Source of the DNA: Ruegeria lacuscaerulensis
GTDB taxonomy: Bacteria > Pseudomonadota > Alphaproteobacteria > Rhodobacterales > Rhodobacteraceae
DNA: 64,000 bases
NCBI RefSeq assembly: GCF_013031245.1
Contig: NZ_WPZL01000016.1
Coordinates: 1 to 64,000, forward strand
Direction of reading: 5' to 3'
The position numbers and the translations under genes are program-made. The first letter of the stretch is position 1. Each line of letters begins with the position of its first letter. Positions 25,817 to 33,482 of this stretch are shown here, in pieces. Under the pieces are notes generated by a model. The model saw only the letters and a list, made by a program, of their open reading frames with translations. It had not been told where the DNA came from and made no database searches.

Positions 25817-27469
25817 ATGTCAATAACCCCACCTATTACAGACTTATCCATCGCCACGGAAGATGATGGGTTTTACCGAGGCTTCAACAGGATGGTTGCC
25901 CTGGGATCAAAGATCCTGATCGGGCTTTTGATCCTTTGGGCCGCAATCTGGCCCGAACAGGCCGGCAACGTCCTGAAAAGCATTCGCACTGCCATCGATG
26001 CCAATACCGGCTCGTGGTACATGTATGTCATGGCGTTCTACATCGTCGTATGTGTGGCGCTGGCCGTCTGGCCCGCGACCGGCAAGATCAAGTTGGGGCC
26101 GCCGGATGAAAAGCCCGAGTTTTCGAATTTTTCATGGTTCTCGATGATGTTCGGGGCCGGGATCGGCATCGGGATGCTGACCTATGCTACGGCCGAGCCT
26201 CTATACCATTTTGGTACCAATCCGGATGTGATCATGGGCCTAGCCGAAGGCAGCACTGAGGAAGCGGTTCGCTCCGCCTATCGGTGGTCGTTCATGCACT
26301 GGGGATTCTCTGCCTGGGGCTGCTATGCCATCGTCGGGCTGACCCTTGCATTCTTCAGCTATTCCCGCGGACTGCCGCTGACCATTCGCTCGGGGCTGAC
26401 CCCGATATTTGGTCAGTCTCTTTCGGGGCCTCTGGGTCACGTGATTGACATCGTGTCGGTCATTGCAACGATTTTGGGCGTATCGGTGACATTGGGCTAT
26501 GGCGTGTCGCAATTTGCATCTGGTGTGTTCAATATCACCGGAGCGGATTGGATGATGAATGCCGAAGGCGCACCTACGAACGCAGCAATGATCTTCGCGC
26601 TTGGTATCGTCATGCTTGCTTCGACCCTCTCGGCGTTGTCCGGTGTCGGGAAAGGCATCAAGTGGCTGTCCAACCTGAATATGGGTCTGTCCTTTTTCCT
26701 GCTGGCGTTCTTCCTGATCTTCGGATCGACGATGTTCGCGCTTGGCAGCATGGCAATTGGCCTCTGGGACTATATCATCAGTTTCCCGGCGATGGCGGTC
26801 ACGGTCTGGCAATCCGACGGAAATGAGGAAAGCGTCGCAAGTCAGCTGGCTGGCTGGCAGGGCGGCTGGACCATTTTCTACTGGGCCTGGTGGATTGCGT
26901 TTGCACCTTTCGTTGGTCTGTTCCTTGCGCGTATCTCGCGCGGGCGCACATTCCGCGAGTTTGTGCTGGGCGCCATGATTGTACCGTCGCTGATGTGCTT
27001 TATCTGGTTTACCGTTGTCGGCGGTACCGCGATTGACCTGACGCTGAATGGTGGTGCCGAAGACGCCATCACGGGTGTTGGCATCTCATCTCAGCTGTTC
27101 GCGATGATCAACTTCATGTTGTCGCCAACAATGGCGCTTCTGATGTCGATCGTGATTGTGGTCCTGCTGCTGACTTATCTGGTGACCTCGGCTGACTCGG
27201 CCGTTTTGATCATCAACACTATCGCCGCTGGCGGCGACGCGCGTCAAAAGCCCAAGATACACATCGTCGTCTGGGGCGCTGCGCTGACACTGGTGATCGG
27301 AACGCTTTTGTTGGCCGGTGGGCTTGGTGCGATCAATACGGCGATGATTATCGGCGCATTGCCGTTCTCGATTGTCATGGCTCTGATGGGTATTGCCCTG
27401 TTTAAGGCCGTTATCCGGGACGGAATGCGTGCCAGAGCGGAAGGGGATGTCCCCGGCGCGGCTGAATAA
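25817..27469 (+). CDS. BCCT family betaine/carnitine/choline-type transporter
   Basis: A 550-residue inner-membrane transporter with about 12 helices. The BCCT hallmarks are GAGIGIGMLTYATAEPLYHF near residue 115 and the signature FYWAWWIAFAPFVGLFLARI near 355, with the aromatic box residues that hold a quaternary ammonium. GNILGVSVTLGYG-like helices lie between. It is expected to import a betaine, carnitine or similar zwitterion. The ATG at 25817 behind AAGGAAAG is preferred. Its place in the Rieske/glutamine synthetase cluster makes it the likely entry point for that pathway. A strong hairpin follows at 27478-27507. Confidence 0.9.
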   Translation: MSITPPITDLSIATEDDGFYRGFNRMVALGSKILIGLLILWAAIWPEQAGNVLKSIRTAIDANTGSWYMYVMAFYIVVCVALAVWPATGKIKLGPPDEKPEFSNFSWFSMMFGAGIGIGMLTYATAEPLYHFGTNPDVIMGLAEGSTEEAVRSAYRWSFMHWGFSAWGCYAIVGLTLAFFSYSRGLPLTIRSGLTPIFGQSLSGPLGHVIDIVSVIATILGVSVTLGYGVSQFASGVFNITGADWMMNAEGAPTNAAMIFALGIVMLASTLSALSGVGKGIKWLSNLNMGLSFFLLAFFLIFGSTMFALGSMAIGLWDYIISFPAMAVTVWQSDGNEESVASQLAGWQGGWTIFYWAWWIAFAPFVGLFLARISRGRTFREFVLGAMIVPSLMCFIWFTVVGGTAIDLTLNGGAEDAITGVGISSQLFAMINFMLSPTMALLMSIVIVVLLLTYLVTSADSAVLIINTIAAGGDARQKPKIHIVVWGAALTLVIGTLLLAGGLGAINTAMIIGALPFSIVMALMGIALFKAVIRDGMRARAEGDVPGAAE

Positions 27470-27477
27470 AACTAACT

Positions 27478-27507
27478 GCGATCCGGACCGGTTTCGGTTC
27501 GGGTCGC
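27478..27507 (+). terminator. Hairpin after the BCCT gene
   Basis: GCGATCCGGACCG pairs with CGGTTCGGGTCGC (13 pairs, two of them G-T) around GTTT. No T run follows, so it is either a weak terminator or an mRNA-stabilising element. Confidence 0.5.
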
Positions 27508-27580
27508 GTCATTAGACTAACGTGTAAACATCATGGGCCCATCGGTTCCGGAGATACCCATTAATACAGGTGATTGTATC

Positions 27581-28594
27581 ATGCAGACCCACAAGATTTT
27601 CGAACTTGGTGACTTTCAGTTGTTGTCCGGAAAAGTTTTGAAGGACGCCAAGCTCGCTTATCAAACCTACGGAACCTTGTCGCCTACGCGGGACAACGTC
27701 GTCGTGTTGCCCACCTTCTACACGGGCACCAATACCCGCAGTGAAGGGTTCTTTGGCCCGGGTCGGGCGATCGATCCAGCGAGGCATTTCATTGTCAGTC
27801 CGAACCTGTTTGGCAATGGCCGGTCTTCTTCCCCATCAAATTCGCCTGCACCACAGGACGGCCCCCGTTTCCCACTGGTGCAGATGTGGGACAATATCGC
27901 GGCCCAACACCGTTTGATTCACGACCACCTGGGAATTGAGCAGATAGCGTTGGTGGCTGGCTGGTCCATGGCCGGATGCCAGTCTTATCAGTGGGCCGCG
28001 CAATACCCTGATATGGTCAAGGCGATCCTGCCGTTTTGCGCCTCGGCCAAAACCTCACCGCATAACTTCGTGTTCCTCGAAGGTGTTAAGGCCGCGCTCT
28101 GCGCCGATCAAAGCTGGAATGGCGGCGACTACGATGCGCCACCGGTTGCGGGGCTCAAGGCGTTCGGGCGGGTTTATGCGGGCTGGGCGTTTTCCCAGAC
28201 CTTTTATCGCGAGGGCCTGTACAAGCAGATTGGTTTCGACAGCATCGAAGACCTTCTGGTCGATTGGGAGGTGGATCACGTCGAAGGCTGGGATGCCAAC
28301 AACCTGTTGGCGAAGCTGGCCACCTGGCAAGCCGGCGATATCTCGGCGGGGCCGCTCTATGACGGCGATTTCCGGGCGGCCCTTGGTGCGATCAAAGCCC
28401 GCGCGATTCTGATGCCGTGCACGCAAGATTTGTATTTCCCGCCTGCGGATAACGCGATTGAGGCGCAGTATATGCCGAACGCCGATTTCCGCCCCTATGA
28501 CTCGCCGTGGGGTCATTGCGCGGCCAACCCCGGTAGCGATCCGGGATTCACGGCGGCATTGGATGCAGGAATACGTGAACTTTTGGCGGATTGA
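27581..28594 (+). CDS. MetX-like alpha/beta hydrolase
   Basis: A 337-residue alpha/beta hydrolase of the homoserine acetyltransferase family. The nucleophile Ser129 sits in AGWSMAGCQSYQWA. The acid is in CTQDLYFPPAD and the histidine in SPWGHCAANPG. The N-terminal pattern KLAYQTYGTLSPTRDNVVVL is the MetX opening. It lacks a MetW partner, and its setting in an amine-catabolic block suggests hydrolysis of an amide or ester intermediate rather than methionine synthesis. That reassignment is inference. The ATG at 27581 has only a moderate site (CAGGTGAT). Confidence 0.75.
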   Translation: MQTHKIFELGDFQLLSGKVLKDAKLAYQTYGTLSPTRDNVVVLPTFYTGTNTRSEGFFGPGRAIDPARHFIVSPNLFGNGRSSSPSNSPAPQDGPRFPLVQMWDNIAAQHRLIHDHLGIEQIALVAGWSMAGCQSYQWAAQYPDMVKAILPFCASAKTSPHNFVFLEGVKAALCADQSWNGGDYDAPPVAGLKAFGRVYAGWAFSQTFYREGLYKQIGFDSIEDLLVDWEVDHVEGWDANNLLAKLATWQAGDISAGPLYDGDFRAALGAIKARAILMPCTQDLYFPPADNAIEAQYMPNADFRPYDSPWGHCAANPGSDPGFTAALDAGIRELLAD

Positions 28595-28679
28595 CTGGGG
28601 CGATATCCGCGGATTCTGTGAAATGGGTTTGAAGTTCCTTTCAGACCCCTCGTATGATCAAAGTTCGGAAGTAGTGTGA

Positions 28680-29249
28680 ATGAACCCGACCACCGAAGCG
28701 ACAAGGGGAAGAGTTGTGAATATACCGCGAAAGCCAGAGCCGGAAAAACCTTCCCGTAACCGAGGTACGCATTCCGTCGAAGAACGTCTGAACAGTGAGA
28801 TCGTTCAGATGCTTGAAGTTGATGGACGCATGCCATTCTCCGAAATCGCGCAGAAACTGAGCGTCTCGGAAGGCACGGTGAGAAACCGTGTCAACGCCAT
28901 GAAAGAGGCCGGTCTGTTGCGTATTGTCGCGATCGCGGACCCGTCAGCGTCGGAATACAAGGCGGATGCGATGATCTGCCTGAAGGTTGCGCCAGGTGTG
29001 ACACCGAACGCCGTTGCAGAGCGATTGGGTAATGTGTCCTGCGTGGTGTACATTTTGTGGGTCACAGGACGGTTTGACCTTTTGGTCGAACTGGTCTGCG
29101 ACGAACCTGACGACCTCGCAACCTTTTTGGAGGAGCATATTCACGGCGTCGAAGACATTGTAGATGCCGAGGTGATGCTGGGCCTGAGAAATTTCAAGAA
29201 CCAGTTCCTACTTAAGCGCAATTGGGAGCAGCGCTCGCAAAAAGGGTAA
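28680..29249 (+). CDS. Lrp/AsnC family transcriptional regulator
   Basis: A 189-residue regulator. A low-complexity N-terminus (about 30 residues) is followed by the Lrp helix-turn-helix LNSEIVQMLEVDGRMPFSEI and LSVSEGTVRNRVNAMKEAGL. An AsnC ligand-binding (RAM) domain follows with VTGRFDLLVELVCDEPDDL. It senses amino acids or related molecules. It is the last gene of the plus-strand amine block and ends 19 bases from the convergent ABC ATPase gene, so it may control either side. Confidence 0.85.
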   Translation: MNPTTEATRGRVVNIPRKPEPEKPSRNRGTHSVEERLNSEIVQMLEVDGRMPFSEIAQKLSVSEGTVRNRVNAMKEAGLLRIVAIADPSASEYKADAMICLKVAPGVTPNAVAERLGNVSCVVYILWVTGRFDLLVELVCDEPDDLATFLEEHIHGVEDIVDAEVMLGLRNFKNQFLLKRNWEQRSQKG

Positions 29250-29268
29250 TCCTGCAGACCGCGCTGGC

Positions 29269-30072
29269 CTAGAGTTCGTCCGGATTGTGTGCGGCCTCTG
29301 CGCGCATCAGGGCTGTGATCTCGCGTTCGCATTCCAGGTAGCCGGGCAGGGCGATCAGATCCTCTTTGCTGTGCAGTTCGACACCCTTTTTGAAGTCCAG
29401 ATCCAGGATGGTTTTCAACCGGCCCGGATTGGCGGACAAAAAGACGATCTTGTCGGCAAGAAAGATGGCCTCCTGAATGTCGTGAGTGACCAGCAGAATG
29501 GTCGTATGGGTCGTTTCGACGATCTCCAGCAGCATCTCCTGCATGTGCCAGCGCGTTTCAGCGTCCAATGCGCCGAACGGCTCATCCATCAAGAGGATTT
29601 CCGGCTCGTTCGCCAAGGTTCGGGCAATAGCTACGCGCTGTTTCATACCGCCTGACAGAGTTTTGGGATAGGCATCGCGAAAACGGGTCAGATGTACCAG
29701 ATCCAGGAATTTTTCTGCACGCGCACGACGCTCTTCCTTAGGAACGCCGTTCAGTTTCATCCCGTATTCAACATTCTGAATGACGGTTAGCCACGGGAAG
29801 GAGGTATAGCTTTGAAAAACCATGCCCCGTTCGCGCGCCGGGCCCAAAACCTCGTGCCCGTCCAGCTGCACCATGCCGCTTGTGGGTTCCTCGAGCCCAG
29901 CTACGATATTGAGCAGTGTGGACTTGCCACATCCCGACGGCCCCAGCAGAATGCACAGTTCGTTCCGCTCGACCGAGAATGTTACATCGCGCAGGGCCTC
30001 AACCGCCCGGTGTTTGCCGCCGAATGTCTTGCAGACATTGTGAGCAGTGAGGATGGTGTCATCTAACGGCAT
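29269..30072 (-). CDS. ABC transporter ATP-binding protein (NitT/TauT type)
   Basis: A 267-residue ATPase of the SsuB/TauB class. It has Walker A GPSGCGKST, the signature LSGGMKQRVAIARTL, Walker B ILLMDEPFGALD and the switch histidine in LLVTHDIQEAI. It powers the importer formed with the binding protein and permease encoded just upstream. It is third in the transcript order permease, binding protein, ATPase. A ten-pair hairpin (30099-30126) separates it from the binding-protein gene. Confidence 0.92.
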   Translation of the reverse strand: MPLDDTILTAHNVCKTFGGKHRAVEALRDVTFSVERNELCILLGPSGCGKSTLLNIVAGLEEPTSGMVQLDGHEVLGPARERGMVFQSYTSFPWLTVIQNVEYGMKLNGVPKEERRARAEKFLDLVHLTRFRDAYPKTLSGGMKQRVAIARTLANEPEILLMDEPFGALDAETRWHMQEMLLEIVETTHTTILLVTHDIQEAIFLADKIVFLSANPGRLKTILDLDFKKGVELHSKEDLIALPGYLECEREITALMRAEAAHNPDEL

Positions 30073-30098
30073 GTCAGTTTCCAGTGGTAAAGGATCAA

Positions 30099-30126
30099 GC
30101 CGGGGCGGCCCCGCGACCGCCCCGGC
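30099..30126 (-). other. Intercistronic hairpin behind the binding-protein gene
   Basis: GCCGGGGCGG and CCGCCCCGGC pair perfectly around an eight-base loop. It lies between the binding-protein stop (30136) and the ATPase start (30072). It probably protects the upstream message or trims read-through, which would give more binding protein than ATPase. Confidence 0.6.
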
Positions 30127-30135
30127 ATTGCTTGT

Positions 30136-31182
30136 TCAGCCGCGATAGCCAGCGTCGTAGAGTTCACGGTGCAAGTCGCACTCGATTCCGGCCTCGGGCG
30201 GGTTTACCTGCTCGATCAGGTTGAATTTGACCCACCATTCACTGACCAGATTCCAGTGGTCGGTCATCTGCCCGTTCGCCTGATCAAACGGGGGATTGCC
30301 CGGCGCCGCGCCGCAGAACTGTGCCGCTTCCACGAAGTCATAGACGTACAGCCCACCGTCCGTCCGGCTGCCGTCTTTGCCCAGAACCAGCTCAACATCC
30401 GCCACGCTCATTTTCATTCCGTCGGCGATGATCTGGTTACCTTCGGTCGGGTTCTCCTGCCACCATGAAATAGCGTCATAAAGCGCCTGCAGCGTCTTCT
30501 TGGCGGTGTCGCGGCGTTCCGTCACGAACTTGTCGCTCATATACAGCCCGTCGGCAATTACGCCCTGTTGCAGCCAGTAAGGTTCGCGCGATTGGGCAAG
30601 CACGCTTGACCCTTCCAGCGCTTTGAGCGTGTTGGCGCCATAGGGCTCCCAGAACTCTGACGCAGCAACCGAGCCGCCGATCATCGCGGCAAAGGCGTCA
30701 TCTGCGATGATGTTGCGATAGGTGACAGAGTCATAGGCGACCCCGTTCTGTTCCAGCCACATGGCGACGTAGATCTGTGACAGCCCACCTTCCAGAACGG
30801 CGACTTCCTTGCCGACCAGATCCTGTGCGCTGCTGATGCCGGGGGCCGCCACGATCTTGTCGGTGCCATAGGACAGGTTGCCAAAGGCCACCAGCTTGAT
30901 CGGTAGTCCGCTTGCGATGCCGACCGGCGTGAACTCGACCGTTGAACTGACCACATCCATCTGATCGGCAGCAACCAGATTGAAACTTTCATAAGGGTCT
31001 TCGATCGCCTGGTAGTCGATGTTCAGGTCCGGGGCCAAACCCTTTTCGATGGCAATGTACCAGAACCCGTATCCTGGCCAGGTGAAGCCAGATATTTTCA
31101 CGTCTTCGGCTGCCTGCGAGAGTGTCGGCGTCAACGCCATGACCGCGCCCGCGGCTGCACAGCGTAGAGTTGCAAATTTCAT
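30136..31182 (-). CDS. ABC transporter substrate-binding protein (NitT/TauT type)
   Basis: A 348-residue periplasmic protein. The signal peptide ends near LSQA-AED (residue 24). The mature domain has the NMT1/TauA-like pattern ISGFTWPGYGFWYIAIEKGL, DVVSSTVEFTPVGIASGLPI and LVGKEVAVLEGGLSQIYVAM. The ligand could be a sulfonate, a pyrimidine precursor, an aliphatic amine acid or similar. Sequence does not decide, although the adjoining amine block makes a nitrogen compound plausible. It is part of a three-gene minus-strand importer operon. Confidence 0.85.
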   Translation of the reverse strand: MKFATLRCAAAGAVMALTPTLSQAAEDVKISGFTWPGYGFWYIAIEKGLAPDLNIDYQAIEDPYESFNLVAADQMDVVSSTVEFTPVGIASGLPIKLVAFGNLSYGTDKIVAAPGISSAQDLVGKEVAVLEGGLSQIYVAMWLEQNGVAYDSVTYRNIIADDAFAAMIGGSVAASEFWEPYGANTLKALEGSSVLAQSREPYWLQQGVIADGLYMSDKFVTERRDTAKKTLQALYDAISWWQENPTEGNQIIADGMKMSVADVELVLGKDGSRTDGGLYVYDFVEAAQFCGAAPGNPPFDQANGQMTDHWNLVSEWWVKFNLIEQVNPPEAGIECDLHRELYDAGYRG

Positions 31183-31252
31183 GGTCTTCTCCTTCTCCTG
31201 TTGGATGGCGGACCCCTGCGTCTTCTGCGCCTTGGGTGCGGTGCGAAAGGTG

Positions 31253-32107
31253 TCAGGTTTTCTCCTCGAGATACGGGAAGGCGACCCGATAAAGCTGTCT
31301 GAGCAGGAAATCGAACATCAGGCCCAGAATGCCGATCACCAGAATTCCGGCCATGATCTGGTCGACATGCAGGAATCTTTTGGCCCGCATCATCATTGCG
31401 CCTATGCCGGCGTCTGCTGCGGTGATTTCGGCGATGACCAGATACGTCCAGCTGACCGCCAGCATCTGGCGCATCGCGATCATGATATTCGGCAGGGATG
31501 CAGGTACGACCACCGTGCGTAGAATTTGAACGCGCGACCCGCCCAAGGTCATGGCTGTGCGGATCAGGTCAGAGGGTACGGCTTTGACATGATCCATAAT
31601 CAAAGTGATCAGGAACCAAAGAACGCCGATAAAAAGCAGTGACAGCTTTTGCATGTCCCCTGCACCGAACCACATGAGCAGTAGCGGAATGAAAGAGGGG
31701 GCAGGCAAATAACGCCAGGCGGATACAAAGGGGCTGAAAAAGGCTTCGACCACCCGGAACGTGCCCATGAGCAGACCCAGCGGTACAGCCACGGCACAGG
31801 CCAGAGCAAAGCTGAACACCACGCGCCAGACGCTTATCAAAACGTCATTGAAAAAACCGTCATTGACGAACAGCGTGTAAAGCGCGGAAAGCACCTTGCC
31901 CGGACCGGGCAGCAAAATTGGGTTGGTCCATTCGTTGAGAACTGCGATTTCCCAGATGCCAAAGAACAGAACCCAAACCGACAGGCCCAGGAAGATGGCC
32001 CAGGATCCGGGTATGTCCTTCTTGAACTCAAATATCCTCTGCCGGCGAGCACGTTGAGTTGGAGCCGGGTGCGATTGAGCAAGCGCTGGTCTGGTCTGGT
32101 CGTTCAA
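31253..32107 (-). CDS. ABC transporter permease (NitT/TauT type)
   Basis: A 284-residue inner-membrane permease with about six helices and the coupling EAA loop TAMTLGGSRVQILRTVVVPASLPNI. I choose the TTG start at 32107, seven bases behind AGGAGGAGG. An in-frame TTG further upstream would place that perfect ribosome site inside the coding sequence. First gene of the importer operon. The divergent intergenic region upstream carries a 9-base inverted repeat beside a TTGACT element. Confidence 0.87.
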   Translation of the reverse strand: MNDQTRPALAQSHPAPTQRARRQRIFEFKKDIPGSWAIFLGLSVWVLFFGIWEIAVLNEWTNPILLPGPGKVLSALYTLFVNDGFFNDVLISVWRVVFSFALACAVAVPLGLLMGTFRVVEAFFSPFVSAWRYLPAPSFIPLLLMWFGAGDMQKLSLLFIGVLWFLITLIMDHVKAVPSDLIRTAMTLGGSRVQILRTVVVPASLPNIMIAMRQMLAVSWTYLVIAEITAADAGIGAMMMRAKRFLHVDQIMAGILVIGILGLMFDFLLRQLYRVAFPYLEEKT

Positions 32108-32738
32108 AGACCTCCTCCTGTGTCTCAAGATTGGCCTTTAGCTGGGCGCGTTGGTATACCCCACGATATGCTGAAACCACAATCTTGCAATCATTCTTTT
32201 GTGGTTTAGTCAAAAAAATGCGAAAAAAATTGCGGAGAAGCGTATATTTTTGGAAAGAAGAGGCTGAGACGGCAAAATGAAAGAGTTTCGGTTTCAGGCA
32301 GTGGACTTGAATAACCGGTTAGCGCCCGTGACGTAAAGAAGCCGACATTCTGAGGTCAACAAAGTGAAACTGCATCAATAGCTTGAGGCCAGTCTAGTAA
32401 GGTGGCAACTGGCGGATGCTATGAGTAAGCCCCGCACAACTACATCGGCCTTTGATCTGCGATTATCCGGCCATCGGCAGAAACGAACCGGGGAAGATTG
32501 CAGAAGTTGCTGAGGAGTTCAAAGTTGCGGGCTCGATACGGGAGCGGCCAAGTGCCCTCCGCGCCCCTTTGAACCCCGCGTGATTCGAATCTGCCGATCT
32601 TGGGTAGGGATACCGCAACCTCTTATGGCCGTGGGCATGTGACACTTATCGAATTTCAGCGTTACTAAAAATAATTTTGATCTTCCCGGTATTATTCTGT
32701 TCAATGGTTGGCATAGATAAATTCGCAGGAGACCCAGC
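32108..32738. promoter_or_regulatory. Divergent intergenic region, about 630 bases
   Basis: No gene recognised. It contains AAACCACAA (32174-32182) and its inverted copy TTGTGGTTT (32199-32207), next to a minus-strand TTGACT (32208-32213), probably the importer promoter with its operator. Near the right end is TTACTAAAA (32662-32670), shared with the promoter of the peptide importer. Confidence 0.45.
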
Positions 32739-33353
32739 ATGCAAGCCCCGACCGAGCGTGCCAAAACCAAACAAAAAGGTAAGCCGACCGAACTTGGGCA
32801 GGCCATTCGGAGGCGGCGCAAGGCCATGGGGCTGACGCTGGATCAGGTTGCAAAGTCCGCCGATCTGACCACCGGCTTCCTGTCGCAGGTGGAGAGGGGG
32901 CTTAGCTCTCCGTCGCTGACGTCTTTGATGGCCATTGCGGCGGCGCTGCAAACCAGCATCGAACAGCTTCTGAGTGTGCCCGAGGTGTTTTCAGAATTTG
33001 TGCCAAAGGATAAGCGGCAAACATACTCTTTAGGCACGCGTGGGCGATTTTATGAGAAACTGGGGCCGGGTTTTGCGGGCGCTTTGTTTCACCCGCAGAT
33101 CGTTCATCGTCCGCCCGGGCATGTGTCGGAAAAGATGTGCCACGACGGAGAGGCGTTCTGTTACCTGCTGTCCGGTCAGTTGGAATATCATCTGGGTGAG
33201 CAGGTTTTCATCCTGTCCGCCGGTGATGTGGTTCATCACGACACTTCGGTTCGTCATTTCTCGGTTGTTCTCGGGGAAAGCGAAGCGGTTGAGCTTTGGG
33301 TGACGACCTCTCCGATCAAGGAAACCGGGCGTTCAAGGCTCATGGCGGAGTAA
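32739..33353 (+). CDS. XRE family regulator with cupin domain
   Basis: A 204-residue regulator. Its helix-turn-helix is at about residues 17-72 (MGLTLDQVAKSADLTTGFLS then RGLSSPSLTSLMAIAAAL). The cupin domain has HDGEAFCYLLSGQLEYHLGE and LSAGDVVHHDTSVRH. It is upstream of and in line with the oligopeptide importer genes. A motif TTACTAAA occurs in front of both this gene and the importer, so it likely controls both. It is a paralogue in type, not a copy, of the regulator at 15448. Confidence 0.85.
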   Translation: MQAPTERAKTKQKGKPTELGQAIRRRRKAMGLTLDQVAKSADLTTGFLSQVERGLSSPSLTSLMAIAAALQTSIEQLLSVPEVFSEFVPKDKRQTYSLGTRGRFYEKLGPGFAGALFHPQIVHRPPGHVSEKMCHDGEAFCYLLSGQLEYHLGEQVFILSAGDVVHHDTSVRHFSVVLGESEAVELWVTTSPIKETGRSRLMAE

Positions 33354-33400
33354 TGAAAATACGACTTCAATTTGGGCGGGGCTAAATTTTTTCCACCAAA

Positions 33401-33420
33401 TACTAAAAAAAACTTTAGTA
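33401..33420. promoter_or_regulatory. Inverted repeat in the peptide importer promoter
   Basis: TACTAAA (33401-33407) and TTTAGTA (33414-33420) form a 7-base inverted repeat with a 6-base spacer, 63 bases before the binding-protein start. A half copy occurs upstream of the XRE-cupin gene. It is a likely operator for that regulator. Confidence 0.5.
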
Positions 33421-33482
33421 ATGCTAAGAATCGCTTATTCTCTCCGGCGAGTAAGGCAAAGAATTTTGCGGGAGGAGAGAAA

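Noticed and set aside
32739..33353. Possibility that the two XRE-cupin genes (15448 and 32739) are a recent duplication
   Set aside because: They share only the general layout; the helix-turn-helix and cupin sequences are widely different.
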